Notes under the pieces: model-generated | Databases searched by the model: none | What the model saw: the letters and a program-made list of their open reading frames with translations, nothing else | What the model was told of the DNA's origin: nothing | Position numbers and translations under genes: made by a program | Part shown: piece after piece, positions 46,013-56,313 of the stretch | Layout of the letters: every line of letters begins with the position of its first letter | Position numbering within the stretch: the stretch's first letter is position 1 | Assembly: GCA_030674155.1 (NCBI GenBank) | Contig: CM060322.1 | Location: 66,553,401 to 66,617,400, forward strand | From: Stramonita haemastoma | Lineage: Eukaryota; Mollusca; Gastropoda; Neogastropoda; Muricidae | DNA length: 64,000 bases | Reading direction: 5' to 3'

Positions 46013-46092
46013 GTAGTAGTAGGCACCCATTAGTCTCAAAGACTATGGAGTTTTGCTCTAGTCTATAGAGTGCAAAGCCTGGGTAAGTATCT
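46013..46092 (+). mobile_element. Repeat family 2, left-end fragment
   Basis: TAGTAGTAGGCACCCATTAG, TGCTCTAGTCTATAGAG, AAAGCCTGGGTAAGTA, as at 16903. It abuts an RTE copy. Confidence 0.68.
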
Positions 46093-46748
46093 TCCCCATC
46101 CTTTGCAAACATTGCAGAGAAAGGAAGCTTTCCAGGAGCAGACATAGGGAGTAACCATGATCTTGTACTGATGGCATTCTGACTCTATCTCAAAGACATT
46201 CACAAGTACAACATCAGGGTCAAGTTTGACCTTGAGAAGCTGAAAGATCCAGAGGTAGCAGACATTTTTCAGGCAAGGATAGGTCAGAAGTTTGCAGTAC
46301 TCACTCTGATAGACTCAGATGATATGGATATAGATACCTTAATGAATGGTTTAAACACAGCAGTGACTGAAACAACAAGCAAACTTCTTGGCAAACACCG
46401 ACCAGACAAAAAACCTTGGGTCACACCTAACACCCTAAAACTATGCGATAGAGAGTTGAAGATAAAGAAAAATGAAACACACAAAAAAGCAGAACAATCA
46501 TAATAACAGGGCAATACACAAAAGAATCAAAAAGTCCATCACAAGAAGCAAAGGAGAAATGAATTGGTGAACAGTGCCAGAATATTGAAGAAAACATCAA
46601 GAAAAACAACAGTAAGAAAGCATATCAACTGGTGGAAGACCTGACTGGCACAAAACAGGGAAGAAGCTCCAAGACAAGAATGGGAAGTGCCTCTCTGATG
46701 ACCAGGATAATCTGAACAGATGGACAGAATACTGCTCCGACATAACTT

Positions 46749-47030
46749 AAAGTTAAAGTCTGTCCCGAGCCTAAGGCTCATCAGGCTGGTGCTTATCCTG
46801 GTTTCTGTGGCGTTAAGCGACTGAAAGTCATAGACTCCCCCCTGGATAGGACAGTAGTCTATCACAGGGTTAACCCCCAACACAAGGTTGGTACCCCTTT
46901 TACACCTGGGTGGGGTGAGAAAATAGGTGTAAAGTGTCTTTTCCAAGGGCACAACGCCATAGCCGATAGCTGGGATCAAACCCGCAATCTTTAGATTACG
47001 AGTCCAACGCCTTAACCACTAGGCGGCTAT
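46749..47030 (-). mobile_element. tRNA-derived SINE, family 4, near complete
   Basis: Minus-strand element inside the RTE copy. The head at the right reads TAGCCGCCTAGTGGTTAAGG (A box, 47011-47029), with the B box GGTTTGATCCC at 46972-46982. The body has CCTTGGAAAAGACACTTTAC and ACCCCACCCAGGTGTAAAAG, the core shared by widespread metazoan tRNA-SINEs. The tail is GGGACAGACTTTAACTTTAA. Both pol III boxes are well kept, better than in family 1. Clear flanking duplications were not found. Confidence 0.85.
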
Positions 47031-47039
47031 ATTAAACAA

Positions 47040-47760
47040 ACTTAAGCCACAAGTACAGACTATCATTGCTGAGGAACAAGCAGGTTTCAGAGCAGGGCGT
47101 AGCACAACTGAACAGATATTCAACCTCAGAATACTATGTGAGCAGTACCTTCAACACCAACAAGACCTCTACCACATATTTATTGATTTTAAGAAGGCAT
47201 TCGACAAGGTGTGGCATGCAGCTTTGTGGGCAGCCATGAATTTGTACAGCATCAATGCAAACCTGATCAGAGTCATCAAAGAGCTGTACAACAAGGCCAC
47301 CAGTGCAGTGTACTACAACAGCAACATTGGGGAGTGGTTTTGAACAACAGCTGGAGTAAGGCAGGGCTGTCTACTCTCACCCACTCTTTTCAACATCTGC
47401 TTTGAGAGAATCATGACTGATGCACTGGAACATCATAAAGGATCAGCCAGCATTGCTGGTAGAACAATAACAAACCTCCGCTTCATAGATGACATTGACA
47501 GACTAGCAGGATCAGAACAAGAGCTTGCCAGCCTAACAGAACACCTGAACAATGCCTCTAAAATATACAGCATGGAAATCAGTGCAACAAAGACCAAACT
47601 GATGACCAATAAGGCCAAGAGCATCAGCACTGAAATCAGGGTCAATGACCAGAAGCTGGAAATGGTTCAAAGCTTCAAGTACTTAGAAGCCATTGTATCA
47701 GGCAAGGGGTCCAAGCCAGAGGTAGTATGCAGGATTGCACAGACAATAAAAGCACTGTAA
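47040..47760 (+). pseudogene. RTE reverse transcriptase palm (degraded)
   Basis: The frame from EEQAGFRAGRS to GVRQGCLLSPTLF has a TGA at ~47341 (GEWF-stop-TTAGV). It continues to 47760 with NLRFIDDIDRL at the active site, where the second residue of FADD is Ile, and SFKYLEAIVSG. Stop at 47758 after QTIKAL. Beyond it frames change every 50-100 bases. It is clearly dead. Confidence 0.85.
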
Positions 47761-48265
47761 AAACTGAATACCATCTGGAAAGATTGAAAATATTTCACTC
47801 TACTCCAAGATCAGACGAATGTACTCCCTTGTCATATCTATAGTTCTGTATGCCTGTGAATCGTGGACTTGACAGCTGATATGGAGAGAAGAGCACAGGT
47901 GGTTGAGAGGAAATGCTTTGGAGACTCCTTGGCATCTCCTACAGAGATGGCATAAGCAACAAAGATGTGCATAACAGAATCCAGCAAACCATTGGTCCCT
48001 ACAAAAACCTTCTATCAATCATAAAGAAGCATCCACTTAAATGGTAGGGGCATGTAAGAAGATCAAAAGGACTGGCAAAAACAATACTGCAAGGCACTGT
48101 CCAAGTAGGAAAAAAAAAAGGCAGACCAGAGAAGAGATGGGAGGACAACATCAGCAAATGGACAGGCTTAGAACTCAACAAAACGTTGAGAAAGGCAGAA
48201 CAGAGAGAAAAATGGGGGGAACTGGTTGTCAAGTCTTCAGGGGTTCCTCCTTGGTCACCAGACTA

Positions 48266-48504
<239 letters not shown>

Positions 48505-48796
48505 CTTTTATCTGCTGCAGAAGGATGTGTACACAAGACATTACTAGTTTTACACAGATTTTGCATTCCAAACTTGTTCCAAAGCAGTTTCTTTTTTTTC
48601 ATTTTTTGACAGGAAAAAAAGTTCCTCTTGCTAAATTCTTGTTTGGATGTGCTAACAAAAATTGTATCCTATGTCAATGTTTTTCTGTTTTTTAAAAAAA
48701 TAATTCTATTATCTTATTTTGATGGAATGCAGTTACAAGTAGTTGAAAAGCAAAGTTAAGCAGTGCTTACGTGGCACATTTATTCATAAGTGGTAC
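48505..48796. other. Gap without recognised features
   Basis: AT-rich sequence with no motif supported. Confidence 0.6.
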
Positions 48797-50506
48797 ACCA
48801 CACAACCTAAAGCCTCTGTTATTGAAGACAAAGAAGGAAATCTTTTAACAGAAAATAACGCCATCCTCCAACGCTGGACAGAATACCGTGAGGGATTGTA
48901 TAAATACCCACTACGCCCAGATACCAACATAGTTTCTGACAAACCCCCTAAACACCAAGATAAAGACACACCAATACTTTGGCGTGAAGTAGACACAGCT
49001 ATTAAACAATTGAAGAAGGGGAAGTTCCCTGGAATCGACAATATCCAAGCTAAACTCATAAAAAAATGGAGGGAATGAAACAGCAAGGCATTCACAGAAC
49101 TTTGTCAGAAGATTCACAACACCAAAGAATGGCCAAAAGAATGGACACAGTCTCTTGTAATACCCCTGCCAAAGAAAGGAAACCTCAAGCAATACCAGAA
49201 CTACAGAACCATCAGTCTCATAAGCCATCGTAGCAAGATCTTGCTGCAGGTAGTCCTCAACAGACTGAAAAACCAAGCGGAAAAACTCCTGGCAGAAGAA
49301 CAAGCGGGCTTTAGACCAAAACATAGCACAATGGAACACCTTTTCAATCTAAAAATTCTGTAAGAGAAGCATCTCCAACACCAAAAAGACGTACCACAAT
49401 TTCATAGACTTCAAAAAGGCCTTTGACAGGGTATGGCATGACGGCCTCTGGCAAGTACTCAGGCACTTCAACATTGACAACTGCCTATTTGAAGTCATCA
49501 AGGCACTGTACGAGAATGCAAGAAGTGCAGTTTTCATGAACAATCACGTGGGCGAGTTCTTCAAGACCATGGTTGGGGTCCGCCAGGGCTGCCTTCTCTC
49601 ACCTGTACTCTTCAACCTCTTCCTCAAAAACATCATGACAGAGACACAGCAAAACCACCACACTTCCATCTCCATTGGTGGAAGACCCCTTTGCAACCTC
49701 AGATTTGCAGATGACATTGACCTCATGGGCAGCAGCAAACAAGAACTGCAAATCCTTACAGACAGTCTAACTGATCGAGCGAGCGCATACGGCATGGAGG
49801 TCAGTACAGAGAAATCAAAGATCATGGTCAACTGCGCAAGTAATGACAGCAAGGAAATAAAGATGAACGGAGAAATACTGGAAGAGGTGAGCCAATTCAA
49901 ATACTTAGGCTCCATCCTAACAAAAGATGGCACATCAAACAATGAAGTGAAAGCTCGCATTGCAACAGCAACATCTGCTCTAGTCAGACTTAGAGGATTA
50001 TCAGAAGCAACAACATCAGCTTCTGCACCAAATACCACCTCTACAAATCCCTTGTGATATCCATCCTCCTATATGGCTGTGAATCATGGACTCTGACAGC
50101 AGAGTTAGAGGGGAGAGTCCAAGCATTCGAGAGCAAGTGCCACAGAAGACTCCTCAAAATATCATACAAAGAACACAAAACTATTAACTATGTGAAAGAA
50201 GAAATCAAAAAGCGTGTGGGCCCCCAAGAGCCTTTGCTCTCCACCATAAAGAGGAAAAAGCTGATGTGGTTTGGTCACACCACAAGACACAACACCTTAG
50301 CAAAAACTATCTTGCAAGAAACAGTCCAGGGCAAGAGACGAAGAGGCTGCCAAAAGAAATCATGGGTTGACAACATCAAAGACAGGACCATCCAACCCCT
50401 GCAACACCTCCTACTAGCCACACAGGATCCTAAAGCATGGAAAAAGATCTCAGTTGCATCTTTTCTCATGTCCCCCCTACGTCCTTTGGGAAATGGGACT
50501 GAGTGA
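48797..50506 (+). pseudogene. RTE reverse transcriptase (frameshifted)
   Basis: Linker and RT with a stop/frameshift near 49070 (AKLIKKWRE-stop), another near 49360-49390, and one near 49985 (VRLRGLSEAT). Between these the blocks are well kept: NYRTISLISHRSKILLQ, EEQAGFRPKHST, FIDFKKAFDRVWH, GVRQGCLLSPVLFNLF, LRFADDIDLM (FADD intact), KYLGSILTKDG, ISILLYGCESWT, LMWFGHTTRH. It ends LGNGTE, TGA. Less intact than the 27-kb copy. Confidence 0.88.
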
Positions 50507-50516
50507 GTGAGTAAGG
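48797..50516 (+). mobile_element. RTE-type LINE, GAGTGA-tailed subfamily, 5' truncated
   Basis: Same subfamily as 27063-29864, starting in the linker at TQPKASVIEDKEGN. It is very similar at the base level, with scattered substitutions. The tail is GAGTGAGTGAGTAA. GGTACAC occurs at both edges (48792-48798, 50513-50519) as a weak candidate duplication. Confidence 0.9.
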
Positions 50517-50550
50517 TACACTGTAGTAAATACAGAAGACTTTTACATAA

Positions 50551-50552
50551 TC

Positions 50553-50639
<87 letters not shown>

Positions 50640-50640
50640 C
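50551..50640. repeat. (ATCT)n microsatellite
   Basis: About 90 bases of CTAT. On the minus strand this is (TAGA)n immediately after the stop of the minus-strand RTE copy at 50641, so it is that copy's 3' tail. Confidence 0.95.
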
Positions 50641-51304
50641 CATAGTTTTGCGACTGTGGGGGCACCCCTGAAGACTTGTCAACCAGTTTCCTCCATTCCT
50701 CTCTCTGTTCTGCCTTTCTCAAAAGTTTGTTGAGTTCTAGGCCTGTCCATTTGCTGATGTTGTCGTCCCATATCTTCCTTGGTCTACGTTTTTTTCCTCC
50801 TCCTTGGACAGTGCCTTGCTGTACTGTTTTTGCAAGTCCTTTTGGTCTTGTTACATGCCTGTACCATAAAATGTATGCTTCTTTACAATTGATAGAAGGT
50901 TTTCGTAGGGTGGTGGTTTGCTGGATACTGTTATGCATGTCTTCGTTGCTTATGTGGTCTCTGTAGGAGATGCCAAGGAGTCTCTGGAAGCATCTCATCT
51001 CTGCCTCCTGTACTCTTCTCTTCAAATCAGCAGTCAAGGTCCACAATTCACAGGCATACAGGAATATGGATATGACAAGGGAGCACATTAGTCTGATCTT
51101 CGAGTTGAGTGAAATATTCTTATCTTTCCAGATGGTGTTCAGTTTTGACAGTGCTGGTATTGTCTGTGCAATCCTGCATACTACCTCTGGCTTGGACCCC
51201 TTGTCTGATACAATGGCTCCCAAGTACTTGAAGCTTTGAAACGTTTCCAGCCTCTTGTCATTGACCCTGATATCAGTGCTGATGCTCTTGGCATTATTGG
51301 TCAT
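50641..51304 (-). pseudogene. RTE RT C-terminal region (3' piece of twin-primed copy)
   Basis: Open frame: TNNAKSISTDIRVNDKRLE, FKYLGAIVSDKG, SLVISIFLYACELWT, RCFQRLLGISYRDH, ILWYRHVTRPKG, GKKRRPRKIWDDN, KLVDKSSGVPPQSQ. It is better preserved than the sister copy at 47.6-48.25 kb, which suggests a younger insertion. Confidence 0.87.
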
Positions 51305-51323
51305 CAGTTTGGTCTTCTCTGCA

Positions 51324-51698
51324 CTTCAACACCAACAAGACTTCAACCAAATATTTATTGATTTTAAGAAGGCATTCGACAAGGTGTGGCATGTAGCTTT
51401 GTGGGCAGCCATGAATTTGTACAGCATCAATGCAAACCTGATCAGAGTCATCAAAGAGCTGTACAACAAGGCCACCAGTGCAGTGTACTACAACGGCAAC
51501 ATAGGAGAGTGTTTTCAAACAACAGTTGGAGTACGGCAGGGCTGTCTACTCTCACCCACTCTTTTCAACATCTTCTTTGAGAGAATCATGGCTGATGCAC
51601 TGGAACATCACAAAGGATCAGTCAGCACTGGTGGCAAAATGATCACAAACATCTACTTTTTAGATGACATTGACAGACTAGCACGATCGGAACAAGAG
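51324..51698 (+). pseudogene. RTE RT palm (inverted 5' piece of twin-primed copy)
   Basis: Reads HQQDFNQIFIDFKKAFDKVW, NLYSINANLIRVIKELYNKA, GVRQGCLLSPTLFNIFFERI and NIYFLDDIDRLARSEQ. FADD is mutated to FLDD. The frame is open throughout, and element similarity stops after CAAGAG at 51698. Confidence 0.87.
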
Positions 51699-51739
51699 AA
51701 ACATATGGCATCAAAATCAATGTATACGTTATATGATAT

Positions 51740-52136
51740 ATAAAACAAAATTTTGTGTTGAAAAGTATTTACTCTTATTGCCAAACCCATGTTTTTGTTT
51801 GATTTGCCCAGTTTCACACAAACAATAATAGTTTGTCTATTAATATCCTCCATTTTGAGGGAATTCAAAGAAATGAAAGATACTGTACAAAATGCAATCA
51901 TGGTGATATTGTTGATGAATTTAATTACATTTCTATTTGTCTAATGTTTAACGAAACTCTTATTAAATGTTTATCAAAATGTTACGCTAAACATCCAAAC
52001 ACTTTGAAATATGAGCAACTCTTTTCTTCATCAAATAAGAAGTCTCTGCTCAAAGTTGATAAAATGACTGATATTATCAGAAATAGCTTATCAACTTTGA
52101 TCAAAGAGCTTGATATCTGTAAACAGACAGTTTAAC
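51740..52136 (+). pseudogene. LINE ORF2 C-terminal zinc-knuckle fragment
   Basis: The frame from ~51833 to the TAA at 52133 reads NERYCTKCNHGDIVDEFNYI, ICLMFNETLIKCL, HPNTLKYEQLFSS and KVDKMTDIIRNS. CxxC followed by DEx2Yx3-C is the C-terminal cysteine cluster of several LINE ORF2 families (CR1-related or Nimb-like). Upstream, in other frames, only scraps precede it (TQTIIVCLLI). The twin-primed RTE is its left neighbour and may have landed in it. Confidence 0.6.
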
Positions 52137-52754
52137 TCCGAATTTGTGAATTTTTGCTTCAAGTCAAGTTGCTCATTTGCTTTAGGTTAAAAGTCAGGGT
52201 TTGTCTTGTTTAAGTGTCACTTTGCTTTTACCTATGATAATTATAGTCTGTACTAGCATACATATACACACTTACACATGCACGCACACGCGCTCGCACA
52301 CACACATAGGCTCACACACATACACATAAATGCACCCATGCTAGCTTACCTAAGTTTATCTTTTTTCCTTTGTCTTTTTTGTATGTGCAGTTCAAAATAT
52401 TTCTCATGGTTAGATGTTTTTTCCTTGTATCATTCATTCAACTTAACAAACAAACACACTTATATTCACTTCTATCTCCTTCCTTTGTCCAGTCTAAAAT
52501 CACTTGTTAGTGGATAGACCTTAAAACAGAGACACACACAGTTTAGCTCATCAACTCATCAAGGATGCAGTGCAGATAGTCAGGAAATATACAAACACCA
52601 AATAATTTTATTTGTCAACGTTTCTGATTGGCCAAGAGCTTTAGTTTCTGACCAATCACTATTTTCCTTTTATCACCAAAGCAATTTTAAAGAACACAAG
52701 ATGGCAAACCACCTGTAAGTTTACAGATGGATGAAAAGAATGAACATTCAGACT
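52137..52754. other. Gap without genes
   Basis: CA-rich 52262-52340, otherwise AT-rich. Nothing supported. Confidence 0.6.
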
Positions 52755-53250
52755 TGAATATACACACCTCAAACATTTGCACTCACCTATGCATAAGGGT
52801 ATTTGCACGTATGTGCGCACACACACATGTATGTCTGCACGCATGCAAACAGGCATGCAGCCACACACCTGCACCCACAGGCCACCACCTACTCACCCCA
52901 GGATGAGGACAGGCCCCATAGTAGTGATATGGGTGGCTGAAAAGCCCGAGCTGAAAAGCTCGTCCTCTTCCCATATGTAATGGTCAGAAATGTCAAGCAA
53001 GAACACAAAAGAGAGCAACTACCGCTAGCTCAGGCTCGAGAAAGCTCCTGTCATGTTCTTTAGAAAATGGCACCTGGCCAGAGGCTCAAGGGAAAACATT
53101 TGGGGTCGTGTTTGTACACTTACAAGCACAAACAGCACAAGCATGAGCATATACGCACACAAACATGCACACACATGCATATACACGCATGCATGCACAC
53201 ACATGCATGCACACACATCCACACACATTCTCACAGATACATACATATCG
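52755..53250 (+). repeat. Partial third copy (C) of the A/B duplicated segment
   Basis: Matches 57318-57818 of copy B: ATTTGCACTCACCTATGCAT, AAACAGGCATGCA, CACCTACTCACCCCAGGATG, GGTCAGAAATGTCAAGCAAG, GGCACCTGGCCAGAGGCTCA. It is closer to B than to A (AGGATGAGGACAGGCCCCAT shared with B). Confidence 0.85.
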
Positions 53251-53960
53251 AGGGCTGACTGCTAGTACTTCGTAACTTGAATTTTGCACTTTCGGGGAAA
53301 ATGCAAAGAGAAAGTTCAACAGCTATATTTATGTTTCTTATGAGCGGAATGCTTTGGAAATTCACTATGTTCATTGTAAACATATGGTGTGAAGGTGATG
53401 TAAATATGTAAAGGATACAACAATGACTACATTCATTTTTTATTTAATGTTTAGTACCAACTGAAATAAGGGATTTTAGCTGCATTTTGACCCACTGTTC
53501 TGTCCATGTTTGTACTGCTAGAAGTTAGTAACAAACTGTTACTGGGATCTAGCCCACCCCGTAAGTGTACAGGGTGGTTGCACTGTGGCTGCTATAAGTA
53601 CTCAACTTGGATTGCTGAATTCTAGCAGGCACTATTCCCCCCCTATTGCTGTCCAATCCTGGGAGCTATCAGTCTTTATCTCAAAATAATTACCACTAGC
53701 AGGTTCTCTAATGGCATGGGTCACTTTCAACATACTGCCAAAACTCCTGATCTTGAATTAAGAAGTTTTATTAAGCTTCCTTCTGAGGTAAATGGAATAT
53801 GTTTCTAGTGATAAAACTATGTATTTGCACTTAAGTGTTTTTAGTTGAAAGGATTCCTTCAACTTAATAGACAGGAAGATATAGAAAACAAAGTAAGTGT
53901 GCCTTTTCCATGAGGAGAAACATTGATCAATCAAACATTGCAAATAAAACTATGTACAAA
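53251..53960. other. Gap without recognised features
   Basis: Mixed sequence. No repeat family or exon supported. Confidence 0.55.
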
Positions 53961-53989
53961 TACTAAAAAGAACATAAAAACTGTACATA

Positions 53990-54169
53990 CCAACTGTTCT
54001 TCTCTGTTCTTTTTGCCACTGACAAAGAATATTTTGTTGAGATATAGCCATCCAGGATAAGAGTTATTCCAACAGTGAAATCCACATACCACAACGGTAT
54101 TCCAATGTCACAAATGCCATCTCCACAATTCAGAACGTGTACAGTTTCAAGCTTTCCTTTCATGAATAA
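53990..54169 (-). other. Possible coding exon, unrecognised
   Basis: On the minus strand, an ATG at 54161-54163 opens a 57-codon frame (MKGKLETVHVLNCGDGIC..., then FTVGITLILDGYISTKYSLS, a moderately hydrophobic stretch). It is followed by a fair donor, TTG|GTATGTAC, near 53990. A CTGATATAG acceptor-like sequence lies just upstream. No family is recognised. It lies 170 bases downstream of the stop of the 54340-56222 gene on the same strand. Confidence 0.25.
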
Positions 54170-54265
54170 TCTATATCAGTTCTAGCACAGCACACTGTGA
54201 TAATCATTGTTCTCTAATCAGTTCTAGCACAGCACACTGTTTGTGATAACCATTGTTCTCTGCAG
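54165..54265. repeat. ~43-bp direct duplication
   Basis: ATCAGTTCTAGCACAGCACA and then CTGTgATAAyCATTGTTCTC occur twice in tandem. The second unit has an extra TTTG. Confidence 0.85.
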
Positions 54266-54339
54266 CTAAACAGTAACAACTGCTAACACACACAACCCCC
54301 TCCCCATCCCACCCTCCCCACACAGCCTTGCAGCCAATT

Positions 54340-56222
54340 CTAGTCTGTCTCCTCCCCACTGTCACAGTCATTCACATCCAGCTCCTCCAGACGGTCCACC
54401 TGGCTGACCAAGGTCGGCAGGTTGTTGTAGAAGGGGTGGTGCTCCTCTGGAATCACACCTGAGCGACTCTGGGAAAGTAGGTCTCGCTTCTTGGCCTCTG
54501 AAATGGGCAGCTTGCCCTGGTAACGAGGTTTGATGATCTGCCCCAGAGATGGCTGCCTCCTCCTTGCTGAGGGTGTTGAGAGACAGAGCTGGTAGTAATC
54601 ACTATTATCAAAGTGTTGCTTGAAGAACATGGTGTCTTGGCGTTTACTGAAGTGGATCACCTTCATCTTCAGCCAGCTCACTCGCTTGCTCTGCCTGTCC
54701 ACCTTGGTGTTGCGGATGACCTGTGATGCCAGGTGCTTGAAGTCAAGGATCTGACTGAACCAAATGGGGACAACAGTGTAGGGGTTGTGCCGCCTCGCCA
54801 TGCGGGAAATAATGTCCCAGCCACTGGGAGTGTACACAGGGCTTGCTTTTTGTGCAAATGCAATTGCTGAGTGCATAGAATCACATTCCATCTGCGTAAG
54901 GCCGGTCTCCAGGTACTTGTGGGTGACTGAAGTGATAGTGGGAACTTGCTCGAGGGCATACAGGATGGCTACTGCTAAGTACTGATTGCAATTTTGTCCT
55001 CCACAGCAGTCTGAATAGAGCACAACCTCTTTCACTGACACTGGAAGGGACTGGAAGTAGAGAAGAAGGCAAGAGGCAATTTTCACTGAGCCCCTCTTTC
55101 CAATTGTCTCATCCCAAACATAACAGGTTGCCTTTCCATCTGCCAGAGAATACACCATGAAATTGTACACAGAGACCTTGCGCTTGTAGTACAATTGACT
55201 CACAAGGCCGCATGGGGCTGGTAGAACTGCCTGAAGGTCAAGGGTAACAACATGGATGGACGAATCTTGTTTGGCCAGCTCCTTGTCTTTTGCCTTCTCC
55301 TCTCTTGCTCTTAGATTCATCTGGGTGTGCCTCTGGTATTCCTTTTCCTCATCTTTTGTTACGCCTTCTTTAAGTTTTGCCGCATAGTTCACACACACTA
55401 GGCACTGATCTTTCTTTGGTTTGTGGAAGGACAAATTGATATCTGAATTGAATACATCTGTGTATTTACAACAAGACACTGGAGTGTTTCCCTCAGCCTG
55501 GCATTTCTCCTTGTACAGATGGTACATCTTGGTGACGGTGAGAGCAGGGTCAAGGTACTGTCTCCTGATGTCCTTTCTGGTGTAGTGACTCTCAACACAG
55601 GGGAAGGATCGGTTGTGCTCTCGTACATCTTCCACCGTAGCTGTCTGTGTCCTGTTGTGAGCTGGGTGTTTTCCTCGTCCATCACCTCCTGTAAAGGTGC
55701 CCATGTCGCTGTTGGCCATGGCATGGTTGACATAGCCCTCTCCAACATCCAGGGTCGCAAGAAAAAGCTTCTTGCACACCCTGATCCTGCTACCATTGAT
55801 GGTGAAGTGAAAGGCTCTGGCTACGCTGCGTTTCTTGGGTAATGGGCACTTGTCCTTGCCGAGTATGGTCTTGCTCTCTTGTTCAGTAATATTTGAGCAT
55901 ACAAACTGCTTTTGTCTGTCATAGGATGGCAAGGCATAGAAAATGTTGAAAATTGCCTGGCGATCATCATTTTCAATTTTTTTACAATTAAACCTGCATT
56001 TGGTGCAGTCAACAGAGCGTATTTCCTTTTGCTGAATGGTTTTTCCTGACTGAGCTACATGTCCTTTACCTTGCAGCTTCAGACCCTTTCTAACGTTCTT
56101 TTTCCACGTTTGTGGGTTGGCAGAATGTTTCCTTGACAGTTTCTTTTTTGGTGGGGTGTTGTAGAGGCCCTTCTTTCTTGGGGTGGAATGCTGCTGAGGA
56201 AACTCTGGAGATGCATGGCTTG
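54340..56222 (-). CDS. Uncharacterised protein with DLQ and YSDxCGGQN motifs, probably transposase-derived
   Basis: About 626 codons are open on the minus strand, ending TAG at 54340-54342. The N-terminal part (56222-55935) has a basic KKKLSRKHSANPQTWKKN segment and a CTKCRFNC zinc-ligand-like pair. The middle has HKPKKDQCLVC. The core has VVTLDLQAVLPAP, YYKRKVSVYNFMVYSL, VWDETIGKRGS and VLYSDCCGGQNCNQ, then THKYLETG and ECDSMHSAI. I know this pattern from a widespread, unnamed metazoan family often found in multiple copies. Asp at DLQ, Asp at YSD and an acidic residue in the last block could be an RNase H-like triad (inference). There is no in-frame ATG near the 5' end, and a TTCCCTGACACTTCAG acceptor at 56223 suggests this is the last, long exon. 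In-frame TAA codons in the ATT repeat close the frame beyond. The C-terminus is acidic (DSGEETD). It is not interrupted, unlike everything around it. Confidence 0.7.
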
Positions 56223-56241
56223 CTGAAGTGTCAGGGAAGGT

Positions 56242-56245
<4 letters not shown>

Positions 56246-56303
<58 letters not shown>

Positions 56304-56313
56304 GTTATCATTA
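56246..56313. repeat. (ATT)n microsatellite
   Basis: About 68 bases of ATT with GTT and CATT interruptions, directly before duplication copy B. Confidence 0.95.

Larger units (their letters stand above)
46105..48265 (+). mobile_element. RTE-type LINE, (TAGA)n-tailed subfamily, with SINE inside
   Basis: Degraded plus-strand copy. 46125-46510 covers the endonuclease end and linker (GADIGSNHDLVL, FDLEKLKDPEVADIFQA). A SINE occupies 46749-47030. 47040-48250 covers RT from EEQAGFRAGRSTTEQIFNLR through FIDFKKAFDKVWH, GVRQGCLLSPTLF, LRFIDDIDRL (FADD mutated to FIDD), FKYLEAIV, and a frame-scrambled C-terminus. The RT finger region between linker and EEQAG is missing. It ends in (TAGA)n at 48266. 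Same subfamily as 50641-51698. Confidence 0.85.
50641..51698 (-). mobile_element. RTE-type LINE with 5' inversion (twin priming)
   Basis: The 3' part (50641-51325) is on the minus strand and encodes the RT C-terminus with an intact frame of ~225 residues. The upstream part (51324-51698) is inverted to the plus strand and encodes the RT palm. The two overlap by CT (51324-51325). Relative to the copy at 47040, the pieces end at positions equivalent to 47523 and 47581, so about 57 bases of element are lost between them. This outer/inner order is that of twin-primed insertion. Confidence 0.9.

Noticed and set aside
46284..46979. Minus-strand frames opposite the RTE and SINE
   Set aside because: They are shadows of the plus-strand RTE linker and of the SINE body.
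47011..47030. tRNA gene on the minus strand
   Set aside because: It is the head of a SINE with tRNA-like boxes followed by the SINE core, not a mature tRNA.
48792..50519. Target duplication GGTACAC around the 48.8-kb RTE copy
   Set aside because: Only seven bases, and slightly offset from the apparent element edges. Kept only as a weak candidate.
55519..55842. Plus-strand 107-codon frame
   Set aside because: Antisense shadow of the long minus-strand gene at 54340-56222.
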